This document shows positions 26,967-36,300 of a stretch of 44,529 bases of DNA, piece after piece. This DNA comes from JAGXFP01 sp039714535 (GTDB taxonomy: Bacteria; Desulfobacterota; Desulfobulbia; Desulfobulbales; JAGXFP01). The notes below the pieces were generated by a model. That model worked only from the letters and a program-made list of their open reading frames with translations, was not told the DNA's origin and did no database searches. Each line of letters opens with the position of its first letter. Within the stretch, counting starts at the first letter, position 1. Where the stretch lies: the NCBI GenBank assembly GCA_039714535.1, contig JBDLJC010000026.1, positions 1-44,529 on the forward strand. The letters are read 5' to 3'. A program made the position numbers and the translations under genes.

Positions 26967-27246
26967 GAGGGGTATGAACCATGATCTCTGACCATTTCGG
27001 ACGGCTTCCTGGTGGTGATTGGCCCGTGGTCTGCGGTTGGTCTGGCGCGGGGGCGCAGCGGCAAACGGCTGTGTCTTTGATGTGCTGGAAGATATGCCAA
27101 AATTGTTATTTGAATGATCACGGCTAAGGATTTATTAAAAATTGTCAGTCACTTTTTTTACTCTTAAATTTTGCCTTTAGGGACCCAGGGGTTGTCTTTT
27201 TAAATGTAACACTTAGCAGTGTGTGTGACCGAATGGAGATAAGAAG
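26967..27246 (+). other. 280-bp gap after pilE with one doubtful small ORF
   Basis: A 48-codon frame at 26981-27127 has GAGGGG 8 bases before its ATG and four Cys (VVCGWSG, CWKICQNC). It matches nothing I recognise. TGGCCCGTGGTCTGC at 27020-27034 loosely resembles a sigma-54 site but misses key bases. The rest is AT-rich and could hold the promoter of the next gene. Confidence 0.3.
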
Positions 27247-27705
27247 ATGGGTATCATGAAAAAAAGTTTGTTTTTTGTCGCGCTGTTCATTTCTTTCCAG
27301 CTGTTTTTTTCATTCGCTGTTATCGCTAGAGCCCCACTAAAAAGAGCAGATGTGTTGATTAGTGGGAAATACAGCCGCCCCATAAGCTATGATCCGAGAT
27401 GGCTCGACAGGGAGTTTGTTAGGGGTATTACGGACAAGGATGAACTGAATGCATTATTACGAACCCGGGAAATCTCATACGTTCCCTATCGTATAATCAC
27501 CTCGGGGGGGGCTTTTTATGTATCGGTGAACACTGTAGTGATAAAAGATGGCATTAGAATTGAAATTGATGATCTCCCTGTGCCATGTGCAGCCTATGTT
27601 TTCTTTTATGAACAAGCAGATAAAAGCACTCCTGGTGCTGTTAAGATTGTTATTAATGATGTTAAGGAGGGGGCTGTTTCAGAGTGGATTCGGCCAACGC
27701 CGTAA
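27247..27705 (+). CDS. Secreted hypothetical protein in the pilus locus
   Basis: 152 aa with a Sec signal (MKKSLFFVALFISFQLFF, cleavage near VIARA). I recognise no family. The mature part is ~125 residues with alternating polar/hydrophobic strands (YRIITSGGAFYVSVNTVVIK; IRIEIDDLPVP) and ends SEWIRPTP, suggesting a small beta-rich periplasmic protein. GGAG lies 8 bases before the ATG; M4 is an alternative start. Placed between pilE and pilB, it may act in pilus function, but it is more AT-rich than its neighbours and may be a later arrival. Confidence 0.65.
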   Translation: MGIMKKSLFFVALFISFQLFFSFAVIARAPLKRADVLISGKYSRPISYDPRWLDREFVRGITDKDELNALLRTREISYVPYRIITSGGAFYVSVNTVVIKDGIRIEIDDLPVPCAAYVFFYEQADKSTPGAVKIVINDVKEGAVSEWIRPTP

Positions 27706-27833
27706 CAGATGATGGTCGGGCAATCTTTTGTTTGGCGCGGGAAGTTGTGCAGTTAGTTAAGATGCTTGCGGACTGTTTGTTCTGGTTGGCGGTTGTCAAT
27801 TCGGGGTAGTGCGAAAAGGATTGCTGAAGGAGA

Positions 27834-27861
27834 ATTAATCCTGTTTGCTATAGGGATTAAT
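27834..27861. promoter_or_regulatory. Inverted repeat upstream of pilB
   Basis: ATTAATCC (27834-27841) and GGATTAAT (27854-27861) are perfect 8-bp arms with a 12-nt spacer, 48 bases before the pilB ATG, in a 203-bp gap without a gene. The size fits a dimeric repressor or activator site. No T-run follows directly enough for a terminator, although TTTTTT occurs ~16 bases later. Confidence 0.4.
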
Positions 27862-27908
27862 GATGGTATTCCCCCTTTTTTACTTAACTTGCTTGATTCA
27901 TATATAAA

Positions 27909-29705
27909 ATGAACTATCTGAACGACCCTAAATACCTTTTTGAGCTGTTGGCGCGGGAGGGCGTAATTTCCGGTGAACAGCGGCAAATGCTCCACGAGAA
28001 GGCTTCGCACCAGCGGCAGGTCATTATGCGCGAGCGGCGCAAGAAAAGTGGGGCGACTGGCCGGATCCGTGAACCGGACCTGGTTGAGGTCATGGTCGCT
28101 CTGCATCTGGAAATCCCCGGCAATAATCCCCAACCCCTGACTGAAGAAATAATCATGCGGGCAGTGGCTAAGGACCGCGGCTTACCGTTCAAGAAAATTG
28201 ATCCTCTGGAACTGGATCTGGAGGTAGTCACCAAGACCATTCCCAAGAATTATGCGCTTAAGCATCTGATGCTGCCTTTTGCCTTAAAGAACGGCATTCA
28301 TGAGATCGCCCTGTACGATCCGGTTAAACTTGAGGTTCTTGCGGAAATTGAGCGGGCTAACAAGATAAGTATTAAGCCCTATATCTGTACCAGAAGCGAT
28401 ATAAGCCGATTGCTGGCCGAGTTTTTCGGTTTTCAGAGTTCCATCTCGGCGGCTGAGACTCATCTGGCCAAACCGATGGTCGATCTCGGGAACCTGGAGC
28501 AGTATGTCAAGATCAGTCGCGCCGGTGAGATAAATTCTTCTGATCATCATATCACCACTGCAGTTGATCATTTTTTCACCTATGCCTTCGATCAGCGGGC
28601 CAGTGATATCCATATAGAACCGAAGCGCCATAATAGTTTGGTCCGGTTGCGCATTGATGGCGTTCTTCATACTATTTACACTTTGCCGATGGCGGTGCAT
28701 TCGGCGATCGTTTCCAGAATAAAGACCCTTTCCCGGATGGATATTGCTGAAAGAAGGCGTCCCCAGGACGGGCGCATTAAGGTAGATCATGAAGATAAGG
28801 AGGCCGAGATCAGGGTCTCCACCGTGCCGGTGGCTTTTGGTGAAAAAGTAGTGATGCGTATCCTTGATTCCGATGTTGTTTTCCAGGATATTGAAAAGCT
28901 TGGTTTCAGCACGCGTGACTTGGAAGTGTACCGGAGTTTCATGACCAGTCCTCACGGGATTGTTTTGGTGACGGGGCCTACCGGCAGCGGTAAATCAACG
29001 ACCCTTTATTCGACCCTTAAATTGATCGCCACCTCGGAAAATAATGTGGTTACCGTCGAAGATCCTATCGAGATGGTACACGAGGAATTCAACCAGATTG
29101 CTGTGCAGCCTCAGGTTGACGTGACCTTCTCGACAATTCTCCGAAATATCCTTCGGCAGGACCCGGACGTCATTATGATCGGCGAGATTCGTGACCTGGA
29201 TACGGGGGTCAATGCTATTCAGGCCGCACTTACGGGCCATCTGGTTTTTTCGACGTTGCACACCAATGACGCGGTTTCTTCGATCAGCAGGCTTATTGAC
29301 TTGGGGGCGCAGCCTTTTCTGGTTGGGTCAACTTTGCTTGGCGCCATGGCCCAGCGGCTGGTTCGGACCATCTGCCCTGAATGTCGGGAGTCGGTCAAGG
29401 TCGAGGCCGAGCTTCTACGGACTTTCGGGCTCCCGGCTGAAGGTGAGGGTGAAATCGAACTGCAGGTCGGTAAGGGATGTAATAAATGTCGGCAAACCGG
29501 TTTCCTTGGCCGTTGCGGCGTGTTTGAGATCTTTTCCGTTTCCGATGAAATTAATCGGATGATCTGTGCAGGGGCTGCCGAAGCTGAGATTCGTGAACAG
29601 GCAATCAAGGAAGGAATGACCACGCTTAAGGAAGATGCTTGGCGGAAGGTCAGGGATGGGGTCACCACTTACGAGGAAGCGGCCCGGGTCACCGGCATGA
29701 GCTGA
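27909..29705 (+). CDS. pilB: PilB/GspE-type assembly ATPase
   Basis: 598 aa. Cytoplasmic hexameric ATPase that drives pilus extension or type II secretion. The N-terminal MshEN/GSPII_E_N domain is at ~60-175; the ATPase domain ~190-560 has Walker A G356-PTGSGKST, an Asp box (VTVEDPIE), Walker B VIMIGEIRD (E426) and the His box (HLVFSTLHTND). The zinc tetra-Cys module is C489-x2-C492 and C524-x2-C527. PilB and GspE cannot be fully separated by sequence; the pilus genes next door favour PilB. No clear ribosome site is seen before the ATG at 27909; M28 and M40 are weaker alternatives. No pilT or pilC is in the window. Confidence 0.9.
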   Translation: MNYLNDPKYLFELLAREGVISGEQRQMLHEKASHQRQVIMRERRKKSGATGRIREPDLVEVMVALHLEIPGNNPQPLTEEIIMRAVAKDRGLPFKKIDPLELDLEVVTKTIPKNYALKHLMLPFALKNGIHEIALYDPVKLEVLAEIERANKISIKPYICTRSDISRLLAEFFGFQSSISAAETHLAKPMVDLGNLEQYVKISRAGEINSSDHHITTAVDHFFTYAFDQRASDIHIEPKRHNSLVRLRIDGVLHTIYTLPMAVHSAIVSRIKTLSRMDIAERRRPQDGRIKVDHEDKEAEIRVSTVPVAFGEKVVMRILDSDVVFQDIEKLGFSTRDLEVYRSFMTSPHGIVLVTGPTGSGKSTTLYSTLKLIATSENNVVTVEDPIEMVHEEFNQIAVQPQVDVTFSTILRNILRQDPDVIMIGEIRDLDTGVNAIQAALTGHLVFSTLHTNDAVSSISRLIDLGAQPFLVGSTLLGAMAQRLVRTICPECRESVKVEAELLRTFGLPAEGEGEIELQVGKGCNKCRQTGFLGRCGVFEIFSVSDEINRMICAGAAEAEIREQAIKEGMTTLKEDAWRKVRDGVTTYEEAARVTGMS

Positions 29706-29763
29706 TAGTATCGTGTTACCCTTTGCAAAACTGCTGTTAATGATTACATTGATAAACAAGACT

Positions 29764-29807
29764 TCCCCTTGCGTTTGCTGTGATGGAGCGGCAGGGGTTT
29801 TTTGTTT
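29764..29807 (+). terminator. Rho-independent terminator after pilB
   Basis: CCCC (29765-29768) pairs with GGGG, and an inner TGCTG/CGGCA stem extends it, before TTTTTTGTTTT starting at ~29798. It ends the pilus unit ahead of smpB. Confidence 0.6.
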
Positions 29808-29832
29808 TAATTGAGAAGGAGAACCTGGGAAA

Positions 29833-30288
29833 TTGTCCGGCAAAGTAGTGGCGACAAATAAGAAGGCCTATCATAATTATTTCATCGATGCTACTCTTGA
29901 GGCCGGTATGGTCTTAAAGGGGTCTGAGGTTAAATCGTTACGGGCCGGCAAGGCCAATCTCAAGGATGGTTTTGCCAAGATCAAGAATGGCGAGATTTTT
30001 TTATATAATGTCCATATTTCGCCCTACAGCCATGCCACCTATGACGCTCCTGACGCAGAACGGGTCAGGAAGCTGCTCCTCAAACGACGGGAGATCAAAA
30101 AGCTGACCGGCAAGATTCAGGAAAGAGCGTTCTCCCTGATCCCCCTGAAGATTTATTTTATAGGGAGCGGCAAGGCCAAGGTCGAACTGGGCTTGGGTCG
30201 CGGCAAAAAGAACTACGATAAACGGGCCACTCTCAGGCAGAAGGACTCGGACCGGGATGTGGCGCGGGAGATGAGTAGATATAAATAG
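29833..30288 (+). CDS. smpB: SsrA-binding protein SmpB
   Basis: 151 aa, full length. Binds tmRNA and carries it to stalled ribosomes in trans-translation. Family sequence throughout: KKAYHNYFIDATLEAGMVL, GSEVKSLRAGKANLKDGFA, the KVELGLGRGKKNYDKR strand and the positively charged tail. The start is a TTG at 29833 after GAAGGAG at 11 bases; no ATG lies in the right place. It is immediately upstream of ssrA on the same strand, so both partners can be co-expressed. Confidence 0.96.
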   Translation: MSGKVVATNKKAYHNYFIDATLEAGMVLKGSEVKSLRAGKANLKDGFAKIKNGEIFLYNVHISPYSHATYDAPDAERVRKLLLKRREIKKLTGKIQERAFSLIPLKIYFIGSGKAKVELGLGRGKKNYDKRATLRQKDSDRDVAREMSRYK

Positions 30289-30347
30289 AGGGCAAAGTGC
30301 CGGTGCACTTTATTAATTCGGCATTCTTAAATTTTAATTCAAATCAT

Positions 30348-30706
30348 GGGGGCGAAACGGATTCGACGGGGACATATAAGCTTGGGCTGCGTGCCGAGTT
30401 CTGATAACTCGTTAAACTGTCAGAAATAAACATAATCGCAGACGATTATGCATATGCTGTAGCAGCGTAAATGCTACCGTTCACCATAACCCCTTCTCGC
30501 GGGGTTTTGTCTGAACGTCGCTAATGCGGGATAGCTTCTCGGCTGTACCTGCCGGCTGAAGAGCGAAACTTTAGTAGGATAGTGTCGGAAATTCTTGTCC
30601 TGGAGATGCTCTGACACGATAAACCAATGTTTTTACAGGACTACGCATGTAGACGCCTACAGGGGAGTGTTTTCGGACGCGGGTTCGACTCCCGCCGCCT
30701 CCACCA
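30348..30706 (+). ncRNA. ssrA: Transfer-messenger RNA (tmRNA)
   Basis: One-piece tmRNA of 359 nt. The 5' end GGGGGCGAAACGGATTCGAC pairs with the 3' acceptor CGCCTCC, followed by encoded CCA. The T arm is GCGGG-TTCGACT-CCCGC (30679-30695). The resume codon is GCA at 30438 after ATAATC, and the tag reads ADDYAYAVAA ending TAA at 30468-30470; the AVAA end is typical of Desulfobacterota tags. It rescues stalled ribosomes and marks the peptides for proteolysis. The 3' end is a common integration site for mobile elements, relevant to the island that follows. Confidence 0.97.
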
Positions 30707-30740
30707 TTTAGAAGTCCGGAGAGATCCGGTAAAACACGTA

Positions 30741-30773
30741 AACCTCAAGTCCAACAAGGGCTTGGGGTTTTTT
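30741..30773 (+). terminator. Rho-independent terminator of ssrA
   Basis: AACCTCAAGTCC and GGGCTTGGGGTT form an 11-bp stem (one or two G-T pairs) around CAACAAG-type loop sequence, ending in TTTTTTG. It lies 35 nt after the tmRNA CCA. Confidence 0.85.
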
Positions 30774-31203
30774 GTTGTCCAAGGTGACTATCCGGTTACA
30801 ATCAAGTGACAAAGACGGTATTTAAAAAAGGGGTCAAGCCCGCTTTTGACTGTTGGCAAAAGCAAATATTCGTCAATACTAAGTAAAGATGTCTCCTAAA
30901 ATATTTACTACCGTAAAAGCACGGTATTTCTGACGGTGTTTTTGCATTTCATGATTGCACAAATAGCGTAAGTTGACCGATCAGCCAGACAATATGATTG
31001 CCGCCTCGGCCAGACGGGGGGCTCTTATCCTTTCTCTGTTGTCATTTCCCTCTAGTTTTAACATTCGCCAATTTATAGTGTTTAAAATCACCAATATCTA
31101 AATATATTAAACCCTAGGATCTAGTGTTTGGTTGCACAAACTTCTAGAATAAGATATTGTCTTTGTCTAGTAAGATTTTTTAATAATATTTCGGTGATCA
31201 ACA
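30774..31203. other. 430-bp AT-rich spacer at the left of the ssrA-adjacent island
   Basis: No gene is seen. GGGGTCAAGCC at 30830-30840 resembles the GGGGTCAGGTC upstream of the RAYT, and GCTTTTG/CAAAAGC (30842-30848/30857-30863) forms a hairpin right after it, so this may be a RAYT-type repeat. TACCGT/ACGGTA (30909-30914/30921-30926) is a second hairpin. CTAG occurs several times between 31110 and 31170. Confidence 0.4.
31157..31186 (+). promoter_or_regulatory. Possible promoter of the fic gene
   Basis: TTGTCT (31157-31162) and TAATAA (31181-31186) have an 18-bp spacer and end 17 bases before the fic ATG. The region is AT-rich, so chance matches are likely. Confidence 0.35.
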
Positions 31204-32751
31204 ATGGCACGTACAAGAGTAAAACCACAACAATTATTGGCTGAAGCATTAAGAGCAGGAAGAGCTGCCGCCAAAGACGATATCGTAAAATCCTCCTCTA
31301 TTGACAGGAAATACAGGGAAATTCTCGTTAAGGAAAACTGCCTTACTGAGGTAATAAAAGGATGGTACCTGTTAACTACTCCTGAAGGCGGGGGCAGCAC
31401 CACCGCTTGGTTTGGGGGGGTATGGGCATTTCTGAGGCACTATCTGTCTGACCGTTTTGGGAATAATGGTTTTTGCTTATCAGCAGAATCATCTTTCAAT
31501 CTGCATACTGGAGATACAAGTATACCCAGGCAACTTATTATACTTACTAAAAAAGCCAGCAATACCAATATAGACCTCCTTCATGGCACCTCCGTTCTTT
31601 TTATGACGAACAAAGTTAATTTTCCTAAAGAAAGAGAAAAGTGGAATGGGCTTTGGATAATGCGGCTGCCTTATGCTTTGTGTCGATTAAGTCCCAGCTA
31701 CTTTAAGAATGCCCCCCGTAATATAGAAATTGCTCTTAGCTCTCCCTCACTTTCGGTAGCTGAAATCTCACGAACTATTTTCAAGTATGAGACTCTTGCC
31801 GGTGCAGAGCGTATCATTGGGGCCTATAAACATTTGGGGAAAGAAGGCAAGGCCAAACAGATCAGGCAAGATTTAGTTGCAGCAGGGTATAAGATCAAAG
31901 AAGTAGATCCTTTTATTGAATATAAGCCAAAATTAAATTTGGATCGATCATTATCCCCCTATGCCGGGCGTATCCATACCATGTGGCGTGCTATGCGAGA
32001 AGAAGTAGTGAGTGTAATGCCGAAGGCCCCAAGAATTAAAAAAAACAAGAAGACAGAAATAGAACTCATCCAAGAAAAATACAAAGAAGATGCATATCAT
32101 TCTTTATCCATTGAGGGCTATCAAATAACTGCGGAGCTAATTGAGAAAATAGAATCCGGGGAATGGGATCCAGAAAACAATGACGCAGATCGCCAACAGG
32201 TAAGCGAGCCTGCGAGACTCCGACACGATGCTCTGGCGGCTAAGGGATATTATGAGGCGTTTAAAGCAGTAGTTGGTAGTGTGGCAAGGGTGTTAAATAA
32301 AGAAAATCCTGGGCAAGTTTTTACAGACGAACTTCAGACCTGGTATCGGCAGTTATTTTCCCCATTCGTCAAGGCCAACAAAATACCAGCCGCCAGTTTA
32401 GCTGGTTATAGGGAACATCAGGTTTATATCAGCGGGTCAAGGCATGTGCCACCACCAAGAGAGGCTGTCCCGGATTGTATGGAGGAGTTGTTCGAGTTGT
32501 TAAAAGATGAAGAGAATCCCGCAGCCAGAGCTATCTTAGGGCATTTCTTCTTTGTTTTTATCCATCCTTATATGGACGGAAACGGGCGGATCGCGCGTTT
32601 TCTGATGAACTTGATGTTAATTTCAGGGGGCTACAGCTGGACGATCATAAAGGTCGACTTCAGGGAGCAGTACATGGCTGTCTTGGAAGAAGCCTCCACT
32701 AAGGAAAACATCCTTCCTTTTGCGAAATTCATTAAAGATCAAATTGGGTGA
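31204..32751 (+). CDS. Fic family protein with N-terminal antitoxin-like domain
   Basis: 515 aa. The C-terminal Fic domain (~290-515) transfers AMP or a similar group to target proteins: the catalytic motif is complete, H454-PYMDGNGRIAR-465. An inhibitory motif S300-x3-E304-G305 lies N-terminal to it, the class II auto-inhibited layout. Residues ~1-235 resemble the winged-helix/AbiEi-like antitoxin fold (KENCLTEVIKGWYLLTTPEG; CLSAESSFNLHTG; SVAEISRTIFKYETLAG), so sensor and toxin-like parts may be joined in one chain. GGTGA is 6 bases before the ATG. The gene is AT-richer than its neighbours and lies alone just downstream of ssrA, which suggests transfer. A defence or stress role is inferred. 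Confidence 0.88.
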   Translation: MARTRVKPQQLLAEALRAGRAAAKDDIVKSSSIDRKYREILVKENCLTEVIKGWYLLTTPEGGGSTTAWFGGVWAFLRHYLSDRFGNNGFCLSAESSFNLHTGDTSIPRQLIILTKKASNTNIDLLHGTSVLFMTNKVNFPKEREKWNGLWIMRLPYALCRLSPSYFKNAPRNIEIALSSPSLSVAEISRTIFKYETLAGAERIIGAYKHLGKEGKAKQIRQDLVAAGYKIKEVDPFIEYKPKLNLDRSLSPYAGRIHTMWRAMREEVVSVMPKAPRIKKNKKTEIELIQEKYKEDAYHSLSIEGYQITAELIEKIESGEWDPENNDADRQQVSEPARLRHDALAAKGYYEAFKAVVGSVARVLNKENPGQVFTDELQTWYRQLFSPFVKANKIPAASLAGYREHQVYISGSRHVPPPREAVPDCMEELFELLKDEENPAARAILGHFFFVFIHPYMDGNGRIARFLMNLMLISGGYSWTIIKVDFREQYMAVLEEASTKENILPFAKFIKDQIG

Positions 32752-32905
32752 AAATATTTGGCGGCACTTGTGACAGTATTTCGTAAAACTATTTTGCTGT
32801 AGTTCTTTTTGTATAAGTTTTTATAAACAATAATGTGATGGCTGCCTTCTCCTCCACCACAAATCTCCAGAAATATAAAAAGTTTACGGCTTTCTCTCTG
32901 CTTCA

Positions 32906-32951
32906 AGGAGAAGGCTTTCGCATGCGGGTTCATCTCCTGCCTCGTCTATTA
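32906..32951 (+). pseudogene. Decayed copy of the tmRNA 3' end (candidate att site)
   Basis: A gap-free alignment to ssrA 30661-30706 gives 32 of 46 identical bases by my count, including GCGGGTTC without change. The T-arm stem would still pair (GCGGG/CCTGC with one G-T). Many differences are C-to-T or G-to-A, as in unselected decay. Elements that integrate into ssrA restore its 3' end and leave the displaced original fragment at the far end; this fits that role. Confidence 0.5.
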
Positions 32952-33033
32952 TAAACATTGGAATTGTAGTCTACGGGTAACTTTTCTCAACCAACCTGGC
33001 TTGCTGGTTTAAGATAGATAGCAGGTTCCATAA

Positions 33034-33069
33034 ACAAGAAGGCAACTTCAACTTCTTGTGTCTTTTTTT
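33034..33069 (+). terminator. Rho-independent terminator downstream of the fic gene
   Basis: ACAAGAAG (33034-33041) and CTTCTTGT (33052-33059) are perfect 8-bp arms followed by GTCTTTTTTT. Confidence 0.8.
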
Positions 33070-33320
33070 AAAAAAATAAATACATCACTTGCCTTGAATA
33101 CCCTTGCTGGACAAGAGGATTTAGTTGGCTCGGGAGATTATCCCGGTCATTTGTAGGGATTCCCCTATTCCCACAAAGCAAAACATGTGTTAGGGGTACT
33201 TCTCTGGTGAAGATTTGTCAGGCATGTTTCTATGTGAGATACCTGGATAACTTTATCAAACGCCATAAAAATCTAATTAATTATCATTAACTTAAGCTTA
33301 ATGTGGGGGGGCTTATCTCA

Positions 33321-36300
33321 ATGAAGAGGAATCTTTTTTTCTCGATTGCACTGTTCCTGAGTTCTTTACTTCTTTGTGTCCAAACAGGCTTTGCCCAATC
33401 TGTCGAAGTATCAAATGGCGTGGCTTATCTCGTAGCCAGCCAAAATGGTGATGGTTCCTGGGGTAACTTTTCTGCAAATACCGAAGAAATCCTGGCAACT
33501 ACCACAGTGCTTGAGGCCTTGGATGTTTTGGGCGAAACTGGTTCCGCAGCCCATCAATCAGGGTCATCTTGGTTGTCAGGGCAAAACCTTGTCACTACCA
33601 GCCACCTTAGCAGACGAATTCTTGCGAACTCTTCAGTTAGTAGCGATAGTACCGAACTGGTTTCTCTTCTGGACGATATGCGAAAAGCTTGGGGAGGTGC
33701 TGAAGATTACGATGTAAATATTCTGGATACGGCCCTAGCTCTCCAAGCACTTAAGCGGACCAATCCTTCTGATGTCTCCACCATTGGCTATACCCTGAAT
33801 TTTCTTCTTTCCAACCAGAATAGTGACGGTGGTTGGGGGTTTTTTGATAACAGCGAAAGCAACACATATATAACAGCTGTTGTCTCTCTTGCCCTACAGC
33901 AGTTTAAGGAAATCTATAATCTTAATGCGCAAATCAACAGCGCCAAGATTTATTTGCTCTCCCAGCAGAATGGTGATGGTGGTTTTGGCTCTTCCCTATC
34001 TACAATCCATGAAACTGCGCTGTCTTTGCTGGTTCTGTTGGACTCCCATTTGGATAGCCAGGAGATGGTAAACGCGCTTCAGCATCTCAAAACTACCCAG
34101 ACTTCTGACGGTTCATGGCTGCATGATCCGTTTTATACTGCTTTGGCACTCATGGCTCTTGACGGAGATGAAAAGGCCCATCTGCCACCGCCACCAGCCG
34201 CAATTAGCGGTACGGTAGTGGATGCTGCTACTGGGCAACCCCTAGCAGGCGTAGGTGTGCTCTTGGGTGGAGTCACTAACAGTTCCACAAGCACTTTGCC
34301 AGATGGCTCCTTTGAGTTCAGCGACCTGACAGCAGGAGATTATTCCCTGCAGTTCGAACTTGGAGGATATCAATCTTTCAACAAGGCTATTTCTGTTGCG
34401 GCTAGCGAGAGCTTTGATCTGGGGCAGTTGACAATGGCAAGGGTTGTTATCCAGGTTACGGCTATTAAAGGCACTGTAAGTGATGCGGAGTCAGGGCAGC
34501 CGCTGGCCGGAGCAGTCATCAGCATCACCGGTTCAAAAGTCTTTACAACCGTGACTGACCAGAACGGTTATTATGTCATAGCAGGTCTCAACCCAGGTGG
34601 GGTTGTAATTGTTGTTTCAAATGAGGGTTATCTAACTGTCTCGGCATCAACAAATGTGAAAAGTAACCAGACAATTCTCTTTTCGCCGGCACTAACAATT
34701 GAATCTACTACTCCTCCTCCAGATACAGGTGACACGGCCGGGCTCACAGGAATTGTTACAGATTTTGATACCGGTGAAGTTCTAGCGGGCATTGAAGTCA
34801 CAACTGCAGTAGCTGGCATTACTGAAACCACCTTAACTGATACAGACGGCAGATTTGTTTTTTCCGCCCTGCCGGCAGGCACGGCGTATGTAACGTTGAG
34901 TGCTGTCGGTTTCACCCCAATTTCACTAACTACCGAATTACAGGACTTGTTAATCGTTGATTTGGGACAACTCAGAATGCAAGCGGATGGGAACACCACC
35001 CTATTGCCTGACCTTGTTGTTGAATCTATTGACCTGGCTGATCTTCGTACAGAATTAGCGTCCTTGGAATTATCTGGCACATTAAATATTGGGCTTGTTA
35101 ACCAAGGTAATTTCCCATCAAGCCCAGCTTCTGTGCTTGCTTATTATGATGCCAATAAAAGCGGATCGTATGAGTCGAATGCCGATATATACCTGGGAGT
35201 AGCCTCTAGTTCCACATCTTTGGATTCTTCTATGGATGAGCTGGTTTCAATCCAGGTTCAGGGAACTCTTCCCTACCGCGATGCGCCTATATCTGTATGG
35301 GCAGATAGCGGCAACCATATTGAAGAAAGTAATGAGGCAAACAATAATTTTACCAGTTCTATCCTATGCCAAGTAGAAACAGCACCGGTAGGGTCGCTTG
35401 ATCCAGTTCTTAAATGGCATTGGTCCGGATCTGACTTTATGCCGGGTTACAATCAAGTAATGAGTACACCGGCAGTTGTCCAGTTAACTGATGATAATGG
35501 GGATGGTAAGATAACAGCACTAGATATACCTGATGTTGTCTTTGTCACTTTTGCAGGATACAAATATTCTAGTCCAGGGGTGTTGCGTGCCATTAGTGGT
35601 ATTGATGGTGCTGAAATTTGGAATTATGCATATACAAACGCCATGGACGGTCCTGCTGCAGGCGATATAGATAATGATGGAATTGTTGAAATAATTATTT
35701 CAGGTGGAAAAGGGATTCTTTGCATAGAGAATGATGGCACTTTGAAATGGGATGTTCCCAGCGATATTAGTAGAGCTCATCCGGCCCTGGCAGATATAGA
35801 CCATGATGGTAACGTGGAGATCGTCAGCAGTTCGGGGGTTTTCAATGGTGCTGATGGAACACTGCTCTGGAAATTTGACGGAGGTGAGCTGGCACCACTT
35901 GTCGCTGATGTTGACTTAGATGGATTCATGGAGGTTTTTGCTAGGGGCAAACTTTATGATAAAGACGGTAATATCCTTTGGGACAGTGCAATCTCTGGCA
36001 CAAAGGGAGCTGTTGGTAATTTTGATGATGATGATTACCCCGAAATTGCGGCAAGGGTCGGAGAAGCTGTCCAATTATTTGAGCATGACGGCCAAGTTAA
36101 GTGGGGGCCAGTAAAGATCCCTGGAGGGGGAGGTGGCCCTTTAACCATTGCCGATGTAGATGGAGATGGGAAACCGGAGATAGGAGTAGCAGGTGCGTCA
36201 CGATATGTTGTTTTTGAGACAGACGGAACAATTAAATGGCAATCAGTAACACAAGATTACAGTTCTAGGTCCACTGGCTCATCAGTTTTTGACTTTGAGG

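Larger units (their letters stand above)
32752..33320. other. 569-bp spacer with tmRNA-like remnant and terminator
   Basis: No gene is visible. It contains an exact copy of the last 9 tmRNA bases, CCTCCACCA, at 32851-32859; a decayed 46-nt tmRNA 3'-end copy (32906-32951); a 10-bp inverted repeat GCCTTCTCCT/AGGAGAAGGC (32844-32853/32906-32915); and a terminator (33034-33069). From 33127 on, CGGGA-GATTA-TCCCG and a TGTaGGG/CCCaCA pair precede the AT-rich leader of the next gene. Confidence 0.5.

Noticed and set aside
27020..27034. Sigma-54-like site after pilE
   Set aside because: TGGCCC-N5-CTGC lacks the A of the -24 box and the first T of the -12 box, and lies 212 bp from the next gene.
30627..30809. 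60-aa frame over the ssrA 3' end
   Set aside because: Lies in the tmRNA and its terminator.
32844..32951. Intact tRNA gene downstream of fic
   Set aside because: A T-arm-like fold exists, but there is no matching 5' acceptor strand, D arm or anticodon arm; better explained as a tmRNA 3'-end remnant.
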